Source: Sphingobacterium corticibacter (GTDB lineage: Bacteria > Bacteroidota > Bacteroidia > Sphingobacteriales > Sphingobacteriaceae). Taken from it: a stretch of 64,000 bases of DNA. A program made the translations under genes and the position numbers. Positions 17,762 to 26,289 of the stretch are shown here, in pieces. The notes beneath the pieces are model-generated. The model was given only the letters and a program-made list of their open reading frames with translations. It searched no databases and was not told where the DNA came from. The stretch covers positions 99,400 to 163,399 of the forward strand of contig NZ_QDKG01000008.1 in NCBI RefSeq assembly GCF_003076635.1. The letters are read 5' to 3'. Positions within the stretch are counted from its first letter, which is position 1, and every line of letters begins with the position of its first letter.

Positions 17762-19540
17762 ATGTCGATACAATTTGAAATGTTAAAAGAGCAGTCGTCT
17801 ATCATCAAAGTAGTTGGTGTAGGTGGCGGTGGTGGTAATGCCGTAAACCACATGTATAAAGCTGGGATTAGTGGGGTAGATTTTATTATATGTAATACGG
17901 ATGCACAAGCATTGGAGTTGAGTCCAATCCCTAATAAAGTTCAGTTGGGCGCCAGCTTGACCGAAGGAATGGGAGCAGGAGCAGATCCTGATGTGGGCGA
18001 AAACTCTGCTATAGAAAGTATCGAAGATATCAAACGTATGTTGGGTACCAATACCAAAATGTTGTTTATCACAGCAGGAATGGGTGGTGGTACAGGTACA
18101 GGTGCAAGTCCCGTGTTGGCAAAAGCAGCCAAAGAAATGGGAATTTTGACGGTAGCCATCATCACAACACCATTTACTTTTGAAGGTAAGCGCCGTAAAT
18201 CGCAGGCAGAAGAAGGATTAGGTGAATTGCGTAAATACGTGGATTCTTACTTAGTAATTTCTAACGATAGATTGCGTGAAATCTTCGGCAACCTAACGAT
18301 GACTGCTGCGTTTGCGAAAGCAGATGATATCTTGACCACAGCTGCTAAAGGTATTGCCGAGATTATTACCATTCCAGGTTATGTAAACGTCGATTTTAAA
18401 GATGTGCGTACGGTGATGAATGATAGCGGTGTCGCTATCATGGGTAATGCGGTTGCCAATGGCGACGAGCGCGCTTTGCAAGCCGTAACTGGTGCATTAG
18501 CTTCGCCATTATTGAAAGATAATGAGATTGAAGGTGCACGTTATATCTTATTAAATATTACTTCTGGATCGAAAGAAGTAACGATGGACGAAGTGTCTAT
18601 CATTACCGATTACATTCAGGAAAAAGCAGGCTTATCGGCCGATCTAATCTGGGGTAACTGTATTGATGAAAATATGGGCGACGACCTTTCTGTTACCATC
18701 ATCGCTACCGGTTTCCAAACCACAGAGGAACGCGTAAAAGATAAAGAGAAGGAAAAGATTGCACATCGCTTAACTCCGGAAGAGTCTAAGTCCGCTTTTG
18801 TAAAACCAGTTTCTCAGAATCAGTTTGCGGACAAGCAAACTTATCCAGAGCCCGTGGTAAAACCAGTTGGAGTTACCAATACAGCATTTGAGCAGCCTAT
18901 TCAACAAACCGATCTATTTACGGCAAACCCGACTAACAGATCATTTGCTTCGACGCCAGTAAGTCAGCCTTCGGCAGTGCAACAGCCTCAAGCGCAGCCT
19001 ACACGTCATGCAGATCAGGAAGCACATGTAGTGCGTCATACCTTAGATCTAAATGAACAAGAAGTAGAAGAGCAAGAACCTCAAGATAATCATGGTTTTG
19101 AATTGAAAACATCTCCTTCGATGTTTGAATTCAAAGTGCCTACGGTTTTTGATTCGTACCAACAACCACAATCATTAGGCGCGCAAGAGCCTTCGCAACC
19201 TGCTTATCAGCAGTCAGCAAATAACTATACTGCACCTAGCAATACGATAGCTACACCAGCTGCTTTAGAAGAAGCTAAAGTAGAAGAAGCCAATTTCGAA
19301 GATCAATTGATGAAAACGAAAGAGCGCATTCTTCGCTTGAAAGAGTTGAGTATGAAATTGCGCTCGACGAATGGTTTGCAAGAGATGGAAAATGAGCCAG
19401 CATACAAAAGAAAGCAAAAATCATTAGATGATGTGCCGCATTCTTCACAGTCGCAAGTGTCTCGTTTCACCCTATCATTTGATAGTGGCGAAACCGAAAT
19501 CAGACCTAACAATTCATTTCTACACGACAACGTCGATTAG
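17762..19540 (+). CDS. ftsZ: Cell division GTPase FtsZ
   Basis: Tubulin-like GTPase that forms the division ring. The nucleotide loop GVGGGGGNAVNHM is near residue 20 and the signature GGGTGTG is at 108-114; the T7-loop region (VNVDFKDVRTVMND) follows near 215. The globular domain ends near 320. A long low-complexity linker rich in Q, P, S and E (about 330-500) makes the protein 592 residues, much longer than E. coli FtsZ (383). The C-terminal conserved peptide is NNSFLHDNVD, the Bacteroidota form that binds FtsA. Its upstream gap allows separate regulation. Confidence 0.96.
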   Translation: MSIQFEMLKEQSSIIKVVGVGGGGGNAVNHMYKAGISGVDFIICNTDAQALELSPIPNKVQLGASLTEGMGAGADPDVGENSAIESIEDIKRMLGTNTKMLFITAGMGGGTGTGASPVLAKAAKEMGILTVAIITTPFTFEGKRRKSQAEEGLGELRKYVDSYLVISNDRLREIFGNLTMTAAFAKADDILTTAAKGIAEIITIPGYVNVDFKDVRTVMNDSGVAIMGNAVANGDERALQAVTGALASPLLKDNEIEGARYILLNITSGSKEVTMDEVSIITDYIQEKAGLSADLIWGNCIDENMGDDLSVTIIATGFQTTEERVKDKEKEKIAHRLTPEESKSAFVKPVSQNQFADKQTYPEPVVKPVGVTNTAFEQPIQQTDLFTANPTNRSFASTPVSQPSAVQQPQAQPTRHADQEAHVVRHTLDLNEQEVEEQEPQDNHGFELKTSPSMFEFKVPTVFDSYQQPQSLGAQEPSQPAYQQSANNYTAPSNTIATPAALEEAKVEEANFEDQLMKTKERILRLKELSMKLRSTNGLQEMENEPAYKRKQKSLDDVPHSSQSQVSRFTLSFDSGETEIRPNNSFLHDNVD

Positions 19541-19561
19541 TAATTGTATTAAATATAAAAT

Positions 19562-19590
19562 AAACAGCTTCCTTACCGAAGCTGTTTTTG
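19562..19590 (+). terminator. intrinsic terminator of the dcw operon
   Basis: Perfect 10-base stem AAACAGCTTC / GAAGCTGTTT (19562-19571 and 19578-19587) with a 6-base loop and a run of five T, starting 22 bases after the ftsZ stop. Confidence 0.85.
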
Positions 19591-19598
19591 TATACCCT

Positions 19599-19616
19599 AA
19601 GACCGCAAGGTCTTTT
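19599..19616 (+). terminator. second hairpin after ftsZ
   Basis: AAGACC-GCAA-GGTCTT followed by TT: a 6-base stem with a GNRA-type tetraloop, directly after the first terminator. It probably acts as a back-up. Confidence 0.55.
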
Positions 19617-19628
19617 CAAAAAAATGGC

Positions 19629-19636
19629 TAAGTTTG
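19629..19636 (+). promoter_or_regulatory. candidate -7 element for pyrR-pyrB
   Basis: TAAGTTTG fits TAnnTTTG and lies after the terminators and before pyrR. No TTTG is seen at the proper -33 distance. No PyrR-type RNA attenuator hairpin was recognised in the leader. Confidence 0.3.
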
Positions 19637-19729
19637 CCTAAACAAATCCGATAACAGGATGCCTGCCCGTAGCTTCATAGAGCGATCAGAGCAGAAGTGC
19701 ATCCAGCGGTGCAAGACGAGCATATACAT

Positions 19730-20275
19730 ATGAAACAATCTTTGCTTTTAGACGGACCTAAGTTTGAGATTACGCTCAAGCGTTTGTGTCAGCAGCTCAT
19801 AGAAAACCACGGTGATTTTAGCGATACAGTGATCATCGGTGTACAACCACGTGGGCCATATATGGCGAACCGACTTCGCCAAGAAATCAAGACGATTTCG
19901 GGTGCAGATGTGCAAACCGGTGCCTTAGATATTACCTTTCACCGCGATGATTTTCGGATGAAGGGATCCAGCCCTTTGCAGGCAAGTCGTACCGATATCG
20001 AATTTTTGGTAGATGATAAAGTGGTCGTTTTTGTTGACGATGTACTTTGGACAGGGCGTACGATACGCTCCGCTATGGACGCTATCCAAACATTCGGCCG
20101 ACCGAAGAAGATCGAGTTGATGGTGTTAGTCGATCGTCGATTCTCCCGTCAACTACCCATCGAACCAGATTACATCGGTATGCAAGTAGATTCTATTGAC
20201 GCGCAAAAAGTCATTGTAAGTTGGAAAGAAACCGATCAGGAAGATAGCATCGTTTTGATCACAGAAGAAAAATAA
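19730..20275 (+). CDS. pyrR: PyrR-type phosphoribosyltransferase (pyrimidine regulator/uracil PRTase)
   Basis: PRTase fold with the PRPP-binding signature VVFVDDVLWTGRTIRSAMDA (about residues 100-120 of this start) and the PyrR blocks IIGVQPRGPYMANRL and LVDRRFSRQLPIEPDYIG. The frame is open from 19697, but PyrR proteins start close to LDGPKFEITLKRLCQQLIE, so the ATG at 19730 (181 residues) is preferred. PyrR in Firmicutes binds pyr mRNA and also has uracil phosphoribosyltransferase activity. It lies 24 bases before pyrB, which supports a pyrimidine role; RNA binding here is not shown. Confidence 0.9.
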   Translation: MKQSLLLDGPKFEITLKRLCQQLIENHGDFSDTVIIGVQPRGPYMANRLRQEIKTISGADVQTGALDITFHRDDFRMKGSSPLQASRTDIEFLVDDKVVVFVDDVLWTGRTIRSAMDAIQTFGRPKKIELMVLVDRRFSRQLPIEPDYIGMQVDSIDAQKVIVSWKETDQEDSIVLITEEK

Positions 20276-20299
20276 AGAGAATACAGATCCATATAGCAC

Positions 20300-21235
20300 A
20301 TGTCAAGCACAGAACAACTCAGCACACGTCACCTATTAGGTATAAAAGATCTTAACGAACAAGATATACAATTGATCCTCGATACAGCCTCTAACTTCAA
20401 GGATGTATTGAATCGGCCGATTAAGAAAGTTCCTTCTTTACGGGATATCACGATCGCCAATGTATTCTTCGAAAACTCTACTCGAACTCGGTTATCATTT
20501 GAATTGGCGGAGAAACGCCTTTCGGCGGATACCATCAATTTTGCGGCTTCCTCATCGTCCGTCAGTAAGGGCGAAACACTGATTGACACCGTCAATAATA
20601 TTCTGGCGATGAAAGTCGACATGATTGTGATGCGACATCCTTATGCTGGTGCAGGCGTATTCTTGAGTCGACACATCAACGCTCAAATCGTAAATGCAGG
20701 CGACGGCGCGCACGAACATCCGACTCAAGCTTTGTTAGATTCCTTCTCTATTCGTGAGCGATTAGGCGATTTGGCAGGTAAAAAAGTCGCCATTATTGGT
20801 GATGTATTGCACTCTAGAGTTGCCTTGTCTAATATTCTTTGTTTGCAAAAGCAAGGTGCTGAAGTCATGGTGTGCGGGCCGACAACCTTAATCCCCAAAT
20901 ACATCAGTGCGCTTGGTGTTAAAGTAGAACATGATTTGATGAAGGCGCTGAATTGGTGCGATGTCGCCAATATGCTGCGTATCCAATTAGAGCGTCAAGA
21001 CATTGCTTACTTCCCATCACTACGGGAATATTCTATGTTATACGGTTTGAACAAGCAAATCTTAGATAGCCTAGACAAAGAGATTGTCATCATGCACCCA
21101 GGGCCAATAAATCGTGGTGTGGAGATTACATCTGATGTCGCCGACAGTGCGCATTCCATTATTTTGGATCAAGTGGAAAATGGCGTAGCTGTTCGTATGG
21201 CGGTTCTTTACTTATTAGCTGGCAAACGCGGTTAA
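20300..21235 (+). CDS. pyrB: Aspartate carbamoyltransferase catalytic subunit
   Basis: 311 residues. The carbamoyl-phosphate motif is FENSTRTRLSFELAEKR (about 55-71), followed by HPYAGAG and the HEHPTQALLDSFSIRE block, and MHPGPINRGVEI near the end. It condenses carbamoyl phosphate and aspartate, the committed pyrimidine step. No pyrI regulatory subunit gene follows, so it probably works as a simple trimer. Paired with pyrR. Confidence 0.96.
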   Translation: MSSTEQLSTRHLLGIKDLNEQDIQLILDTASNFKDVLNRPIKKVPSLRDITIANVFFENSTRTRLSFELAEKRLSADTINFAASSSSVSKGETLIDTVNNILAMKVDMIVMRHPYAGAGVFLSRHINAQIVNAGDGAHEHPTQALLDSFSIRERLGDLAGKKVAIIGDVLHSRVALSNILCLQKQGAEVMVCGPTTLIPKYISALGVKVEHDLMKALNWCDVANMLRIQLERQDIAYFPSLREYSMLYGLNKQILDSLDKEIVIMHPGPINRGVEITSDVADSAHSIILDQVENGVAVRMAVLYLLAGKRG

Positions 21236-21472
21236 AATTACATCAGATTCGCCGAAGCGAAATATTCCACAACTGCTGGGAATTTTGTTAAAGTATCGTT
21301 AAATACGGTGTTTATGCACCAATGTTAATAACTTTTGAGGAAAACTTTAAGGGTAACTTCTATTTTCGTATGTTGAAGGAATCTGTTGGCCAATATGGCA
21401 TGTAAAGCTGAGATCGACAAACCGAAATGATGGTGGAAAAACATTATCCAATAAATAGTAGAATTCGTTTAT

Positions 21473-24400
21473 ATGTACAATAAGATATATCAAGTTGGGG
21501 TGGCTTTATGCTTGATGGGGACGACTGCAGTCGCTCAGCAAACGGCTTGGCAAGATGTGAATAACGCATACAAGTCAGGTCTGGAACTGTATGAGCGCGG
21601 AAAATTCAGCTCCGCAGCAAAGCAGTTTGATCGGGCAGAGAGCGTACGTACTAAATCTACCTTGCAGTTGGATGAAACGCAGGAATTGACCTTATTAAAG
21701 GAAAACATTCGCTACTACCAAGCGGTGTGTGCTTTGGAATTAGAAGAGAGCAATGCGGAAAGCTTGTTCTTAAAATATATCCGTGATTTTCCTTCAAGTG
21801 CTAATTCCAAAGCTGCCAATTTCCAGATTGGTAAATTCTATTATACCAGACAAGAGTTTGAAAAAGCGATTGAGTGGTTTACACGTATAGATAGTAAAAG
21901 CTTAGCCGGCGCAGAGGCGACCGAGTATCGCTTCAAATTAGCGTATGCGCGCTTCATGACCAAAGATTACGAGGCGGCAAAGCCTGTATTTGCAGATCTG
22001 AAAGATCGTAATTCATCTTATCAAGAAGCATCTATTTATTATCATGCTTACTTGAGTTATTTAGATGCAGAATATAAGACAGCGCTAAATGAATTCGAAC
22101 GTTTGAAAGGTTCGAAAACCTATGAGAACAGTTATCCATACTACATTACCGCTCTTTACTTCTTAGATAAGCGCTATGATGAAGTATTGGCTTATGCCTT
22201 ACCCATCTTAAAAAACACAAAACAAGAGAGCGAAACAGATATGTTCCGCATCGTAGCGGCAACCTATTTCATCAAAGGTGATTTAGATAAATCTAAGCAG
22301 TATTATGATCGTTTTCAAGCAGCTGATCAAGGCAAAACCCAGAACAATCAGGATAGCTACCAGATCGGTTATATCAACTACAAGCTGGGAAATTACGAGC
22401 GCGCTATTGCGGAGTTGGAAAAACTGGATGAACCAGATGCCTACTACCAAAGTGCCATGATTACCTTAGGTGATTCATTCATCAAAACAAACAATAAACA
22501 AAGTGCTCGAAACGCCTTCTTCCGTGCTTCTAAATTGGACTTCGATCCGCAATTGAAAGAGGAAGGTCTATTCAATTACGCGAAATTATCGTACGAATTG
22601 GAGTTTCACCAGGTGGCTTTAGATGCTGTTCAGGAATACCTACAGACTTATCCAAGTTCAACACGCAGTGAAGAAGCAAAAACATTGTTGGCAGAAGTGC
22701 TTTTAGGCACTAAAAACTACCGAGCAGCGGTAGATGTACTGGAAGGAATCAATCGCAGCAGCCGTGAAGCAAAAGCAGCTTATCAAAAAGTAACGTATTA
22801 CCGCGGTTTGGAATACTACAACGAGCGCGCTTTTGAGAATGGTATCTCTATGTTCATGCGCTCGGAAGAAAACCGCTACGATGAAGAAATCTACGCGCTG
22901 TCTACTTATTGGAAAGCTGAAGCCATGTACGAAGTGCGCAAGTACAAAGAAGCAACGGCGAACTTCAACAAGTTCTTGCAGTTGCCAGCAGCGCGCAAAA
23001 CGGATGTATACCATTATGCGAATTACGCATTAGCATATGCTGCCTTCCGCAACGACAACTACAGTACAGCAGCCAATTATTTTGAGCGTTTCCTATCAGG
23101 CGCTGCGCGCGATGGAGTAGATGCCAACACACGTAACGACGCGATAGCGCGTGCAGCCGATTCTTACTTTGGTACGAAAAATTATGCTCGTGCGATGTCG
23201 TATTACGATCGCCTCATCAGCTCTGGTGCACAAAGCCAAGATTATGCATTATTCCAACGCGGCATTATCCAAGGTTTGCAAGGTAACAGCCAAGCAAAAA
23301 TTGCCACACTAAATTCCGTTGTTCAGAAGTTTCCGAACTCTAACTATGCGGACGACGTCGCTTTTGAAATTCCATACACTTATTTCTTGCTAGACCAATA
23401 CGATCAAGCGATCACGGGTCTGCAAAAAATGGTAGAGCAATATCCACGCAGTAGCTATGTGCCACGCGCTTTAGTCACGATTGGCTTAGTGCAATACAAT
23501 CAAGACAATCGAGATGCTGCTTTAGCGACATTTCAACGTGTGGTCAGTCAATACCCGACTACTGACGAAGCGAAACAATCCTTAGCTTCCATCGAGAACA
23601 TCTATTTGGATAAGAATGATGCATCGGGTTACATTCGCTATGCGACCAGCACTAATATTGGTGATCTGAGCAAAGCGGAGCAAGATGGACATACTTTTGC
23701 AGTAGCACGTACTTTATTTGATCGCGGTAACTGGCAAGGTGCTGTCGAAGCCGTAAATGCGTACTTCGATAAGTTTCCAAAACCGATTAATGAGAAACAT
23801 GCGCGATTTATTCGCGGCGAAAGTTATGCGCAATTGCGTAAGGATACCGAAGCATTGCACGACTTCAATATCATCATGAATGATTGGACCAGTGCATACA
23901 CCGAGCGTACCTTATTGAGTGTAGCTCGCTTGCACTTACGTAACAAAGCGTACAATGAGGCCGTTCAGGTATTGAAAAAACTGGAGTTGACTTCCGAATA
24001 CAAAGAAAACTACGGTTGGGCGATCAACAATTTGATGGTGAGTTATTTCAATATCAATGATTATGTGGAAACGTTGACCTACGCTAACATCATCAAAGGA
24101 TATGAAAAATCATCGGAAGAAGAGATAGCGAAAGCACACTTATATGCTGCAAAGGCATATCAGGCGACAAATAAAGCGGCTGATGCAACCAAAGAACTAA
24201 GCTCAGCTGCCACAAAATCAAAAACAGAGACCGGTGCAGAAGCCCGTTACCTGATCGCCAAACAGCAAGTACAAAGCAAGCAATGGGATAAAGCCATCCA
24301 GACGGCGATGGAAATTGGAGATAAATTCTCTTCTTTCGAATACTGGGTAGCCAAAGGTTTTATCACTATGGCGGAAGCATACCGAGGAAAAGGAGACAAC

Positions 24401-24502
24401 TTTCAGGCTAAAGCAACCTTGGAGAGCGTGATCGATAACTACGATAACGATAAAGATGGCGTTGTGAAAGAGGCGAAGGAGTTATTGCAGAAAATTAAAT
24501 AA
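21473..24502 (+). CDS. Large secreted tetratricopeptide-repeat protein
   Basis: 1009 residues. An N-terminal signal peptide (VGVALCLMGTTAVAQQ) points to the periplasm or outer membrane. The rest is an array of TPR-like helical hairpins, seen as recurring pairs such as KAANFQIGKFYYTRQEFEKA, YEAAKPVFADLK, RSEEAKTLLAEVLL and YVPRALVTIGLVQYNQDNRDAALATF. Such repeats scaffold protein complexes. It lies 10-16 bases before the outer-membrane barrel gene and heads the cluster leading to ExbB/ExbD/TonB. A loose parallel is CpoB/YbgF, the TPR protein of tol-pal operons, though this one is far larger. Specific function unknown. Confidence 0.78.
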   Translation: MYNKIYQVGVALCLMGTTAVAQQTAWQDVNNAYKSGLELYERGKFSSAAKQFDRAESVRTKSTLQLDETQELTLLKENIRYYQAVCALELEESNAESLFLKYIRDFPSSANSKAANFQIGKFYYTRQEFEKAIEWFTRIDSKSLAGAEATEYRFKLAYARFMTKDYEAAKPVFADLKDRNSSYQEASIYYHAYLSYLDAEYKTALNEFERLKGSKTYENSYPYYITALYFLDKRYDEVLAYALPILKNTKQESETDMFRIVAATYFIKGDLDKSKQYYDRFQAADQGKTQNNQDSYQIGYINYKLGNYERAIAELEKLDEPDAYYQSAMITLGDSFIKTNNKQSARNAFFRASKLDFDPQLKEEGLFNYAKLSYELEFHQVALDAVQEYLQTYPSSTRSEEAKTLLAEVLLGTKNYRAAVDVLEGINRSSREAKAAYQKVTYYRGLEYYNERAFENGISMFMRSEENRYDEEIYALSTYWKAEAMYEVRKYKEATANFNKFLQLPAARKTDVYHYANYALAYAAFRNDNYSTAANYFERFLSGAARDGVDANTRNDAIARAADSYFGTKNYARAMSYYDRLISSGAQSQDYALFQRGIIQGLQGNSQAKIATLNSVVQKFPNSNYADDVAFEIPYTYFLLDQYDQAITGLQKMVEQYPRSSYVPRALVTIGLVQYNQDNRDAALATFQRVVSQYPTTDEAKQSLASIENIYLDKNDASGYIRYATSTNIGDLSKAEQDGHTFAVARTLFDRGNWQGAVEAVNAYFDKFPKPINEKHARFIRGESYAQLRKDTEALHDFNIIMNDWTSAYTERTLLSVARLHLRNKAYNEAVQVLKKLELTSEYKENYGWAINNLMVSYFNINDYVETLTYANIIKGYEKSSEEEIAKAHLYAAKAYQATNKAADATKELSSAATKSKTETGAEARYLIAKQQVQSKQWDKAIQTAMEIGDKFSSFEYWVAKGFITMAEAYRGKGDNFQAKATLESVIDNYDNDKDGVVKEAKELLQKIK

Positions 24503-24518
24503 GATTAGGGTAGTGAAG

Positions 24519-26246
24519 ATGAAATTTCAGAAGATACTTACGCAAACAGCGTTTTTGGCGATGCTTACTGGTGTCAGTTTTGAAGCAGCTGCTCAACAAC
24601 GCGAAGAAACGGAAAAACCAGTTGCCATCGATTCATTTGTAATCGTTCGGGACTATCGGCCATTACTAGCCGACGCGGTCAAAATTCGCCGTAGTCCGGA
24701 TATGTCCAATAAAAGAGAATACATGCCACGCCTAACGTATGGTAATGTGCCTGATAAGAAATTGGATATCAATACGGGATTGAGCGAGTTGAAAATCATG
24801 GAAACGCCTTTCATTCGCTCGCGCGATACCTATAGCAATTATGTAAAAGCAGGTGTTGGTAATTTAGGAACCATCATGGGCGAAGCATACTTCGCGGTAG
24901 AAGATTACGAAGATATTCGATTTGGCGGTTTCGTCAAGCACCTCAATCAAAAAGGTAGTCTAGATGACCAGCGCTTCAGCCGCCAAGAAGTTGGTGCTTT
25001 TGGTAGACGTATTTTTCCTGCTTTAACTATAGACGGACAGATTGGTTACAATCGTCTGGGTACAAACTTTTACGGTATTCCAGTAGATCAAAATGGTGCA
25101 TCGTTAAATCCATCTCGCGAAGGGCAAGTCTTCAATGACCTGTACCTTACAGGTGAAATGGTCAGCAACTTCGATCCAGAAGATGAAGATGCATTGAGTT
25201 TTTCACTCAAGACCGATGCCTATACGTTTTCGGATCGCTACGATGCGCGGGAGAATTCATTTGCCTTAGCGGGTTATTTGAACAAACGCGTGCGCACGTT
25301 TAACGTGGGAGCGAATGTAGCGGTAGATATAAATAATGTGGAAGGTGCAATGAATATACTCGGCGCATCAGGCGTGAGTAATTCTGTCGCTTCCGCTAAT
25401 CCATATATTAGCTTCAAAGGGGCTAATTACACGATTCAATTAGGTGCCAACTTGGTATCGGAGTTTGGTGACCAATCTTCATTTAATATCTTTCCAAAAG
25501 CAGAAATAGATTTCTCTTTAGTACCCGAGTACTTCTACATTTTTGGTGGTGTCACCGGTGGAGTAGAGCGTGGATCATATCGCGAGTTCGCCCGTCAAAA
25601 TCCATTTTTGGCATCAGGTGTTACAATACAAAACACCATTGAACGTATGCACGCTTATGGTGGTATCAAAGGAAATGCTGGTGCTACATTTGGTTGGAAA
25701 GCCAAAGCATTCTATCGTCAATTAGAAGGTATGCCATTGTTTGTAAACAACATGGTCAATCCATTCCAATTTGATTTAGTGTATGATGGCGATGGCGACG
25801 AATCGGTAAAACATATTGGTGTAGAAGGCGAGATCAACATTCGCGTTTCTGAAGCCGTTAACTTAGGTGGTCGATTGAATATTGATAATTATACCATGGC
25901 CTATCAGGCAGAAACTTGGCATACGCCAAATATCCGCTTGACAGCGAATGCGCGTTTCAACATCTCGGAAAAATTATATATTGATGCCGAAGCCTTGTTC
26001 CACGGACAAACTTCTGCACGTGCGTTTGCCTACAATTCTAGTGGTGTAGCGATCGATCCGAGTGCACCTACGGTACAAAGTATACCATCGTTTTTAGATC
26101 TTAGCGCTGGAGCAGAATATAAAGCAACAAAGCAGTTAGGTATTTTTGTGAAAGCAAATAATATGCTAAATAACGAGTATCAACGTTACTTATATTACCC
26201 AAGATTAGGATTTAACGTGATTGGTGGACTCAATTTTTCGTTTTAA
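24519..26246 (+). CDS. Outer-membrane beta-barrel protein (TonB-receptor-like, no plug seen)
   Basis: 575 residues from the ATG at 24519; a GTG at 24513 is also possible. A signal peptide (ILTQTAFLAMLTGVSFEAAAQQ) is followed by alternating beta strands with aromatic girdles up to a C-terminal strand RLGFNVIGGLNFSF, which ends in Phe as barrel proteins do. The carboxy part (YKATKQLGIFVKANNMLNNEYQRYLYY) resembles the end of TonB-dependent receptors. A typical plug domain and TonB box are not recognisable, so it may be a porin-like relative. Its placement between the TPR and SPOR genes suggests it is the outer-membrane part of a complex. Confidence 0.75.
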   Translation: MKFQKILTQTAFLAMLTGVSFEAAAQQREETEKPVAIDSFVIVRDYRPLLADAVKIRRSPDMSNKREYMPRLTYGNVPDKKLDINTGLSELKIMETPFIRSRDTYSNYVKAGVGNLGTIMGEAYFAVEDYEDIRFGGFVKHLNQKGSLDDQRFSRQEVGAFGRRIFPALTIDGQIGYNRLGTNFYGIPVDQNGASLNPSREGQVFNDLYLTGEMVSNFDPEDEDALSFSLKTDAYTFSDRYDARENSFALAGYLNKRVRTFNVGANVAVDINNVEGAMNILGASGVSNSVASANPYISFKGANYTIQLGANLVSEFGDQSSFNIFPKAEIDFSLVPEYFYIFGGVTGGVERGSYREFARQNPFLASGVTIQNTIERMHAYGGIKGNAGATFGWKAKAFYRQLEGMPLFVNNMVNPFQFDLVYDGDGDESVKHIGVEGEINIRVSEAVNLGGRLNIDNYTMAYQAETWHTPNIRLTANARFNISEKLYIDAEALFHGQTSARAFAYNSSGVAIDPSAPTVQSIPSFLDLSAGAEYKATKQLGIFVKANNMLNNEYQRYLYYPRLGFNVIGGLNFSF

Positions 26247-26289
26247 TTGATTCTTTCAACTAAATTTGTGTTTTAATCCCATCATCACT

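Noticed and set aside
19615..19729. PyrR-responsive attenuator before pyrR
   Set aside because: No antiterminator/terminator pair or recognisable PyrR-binding loop could be seen after the ftsZ terminators.
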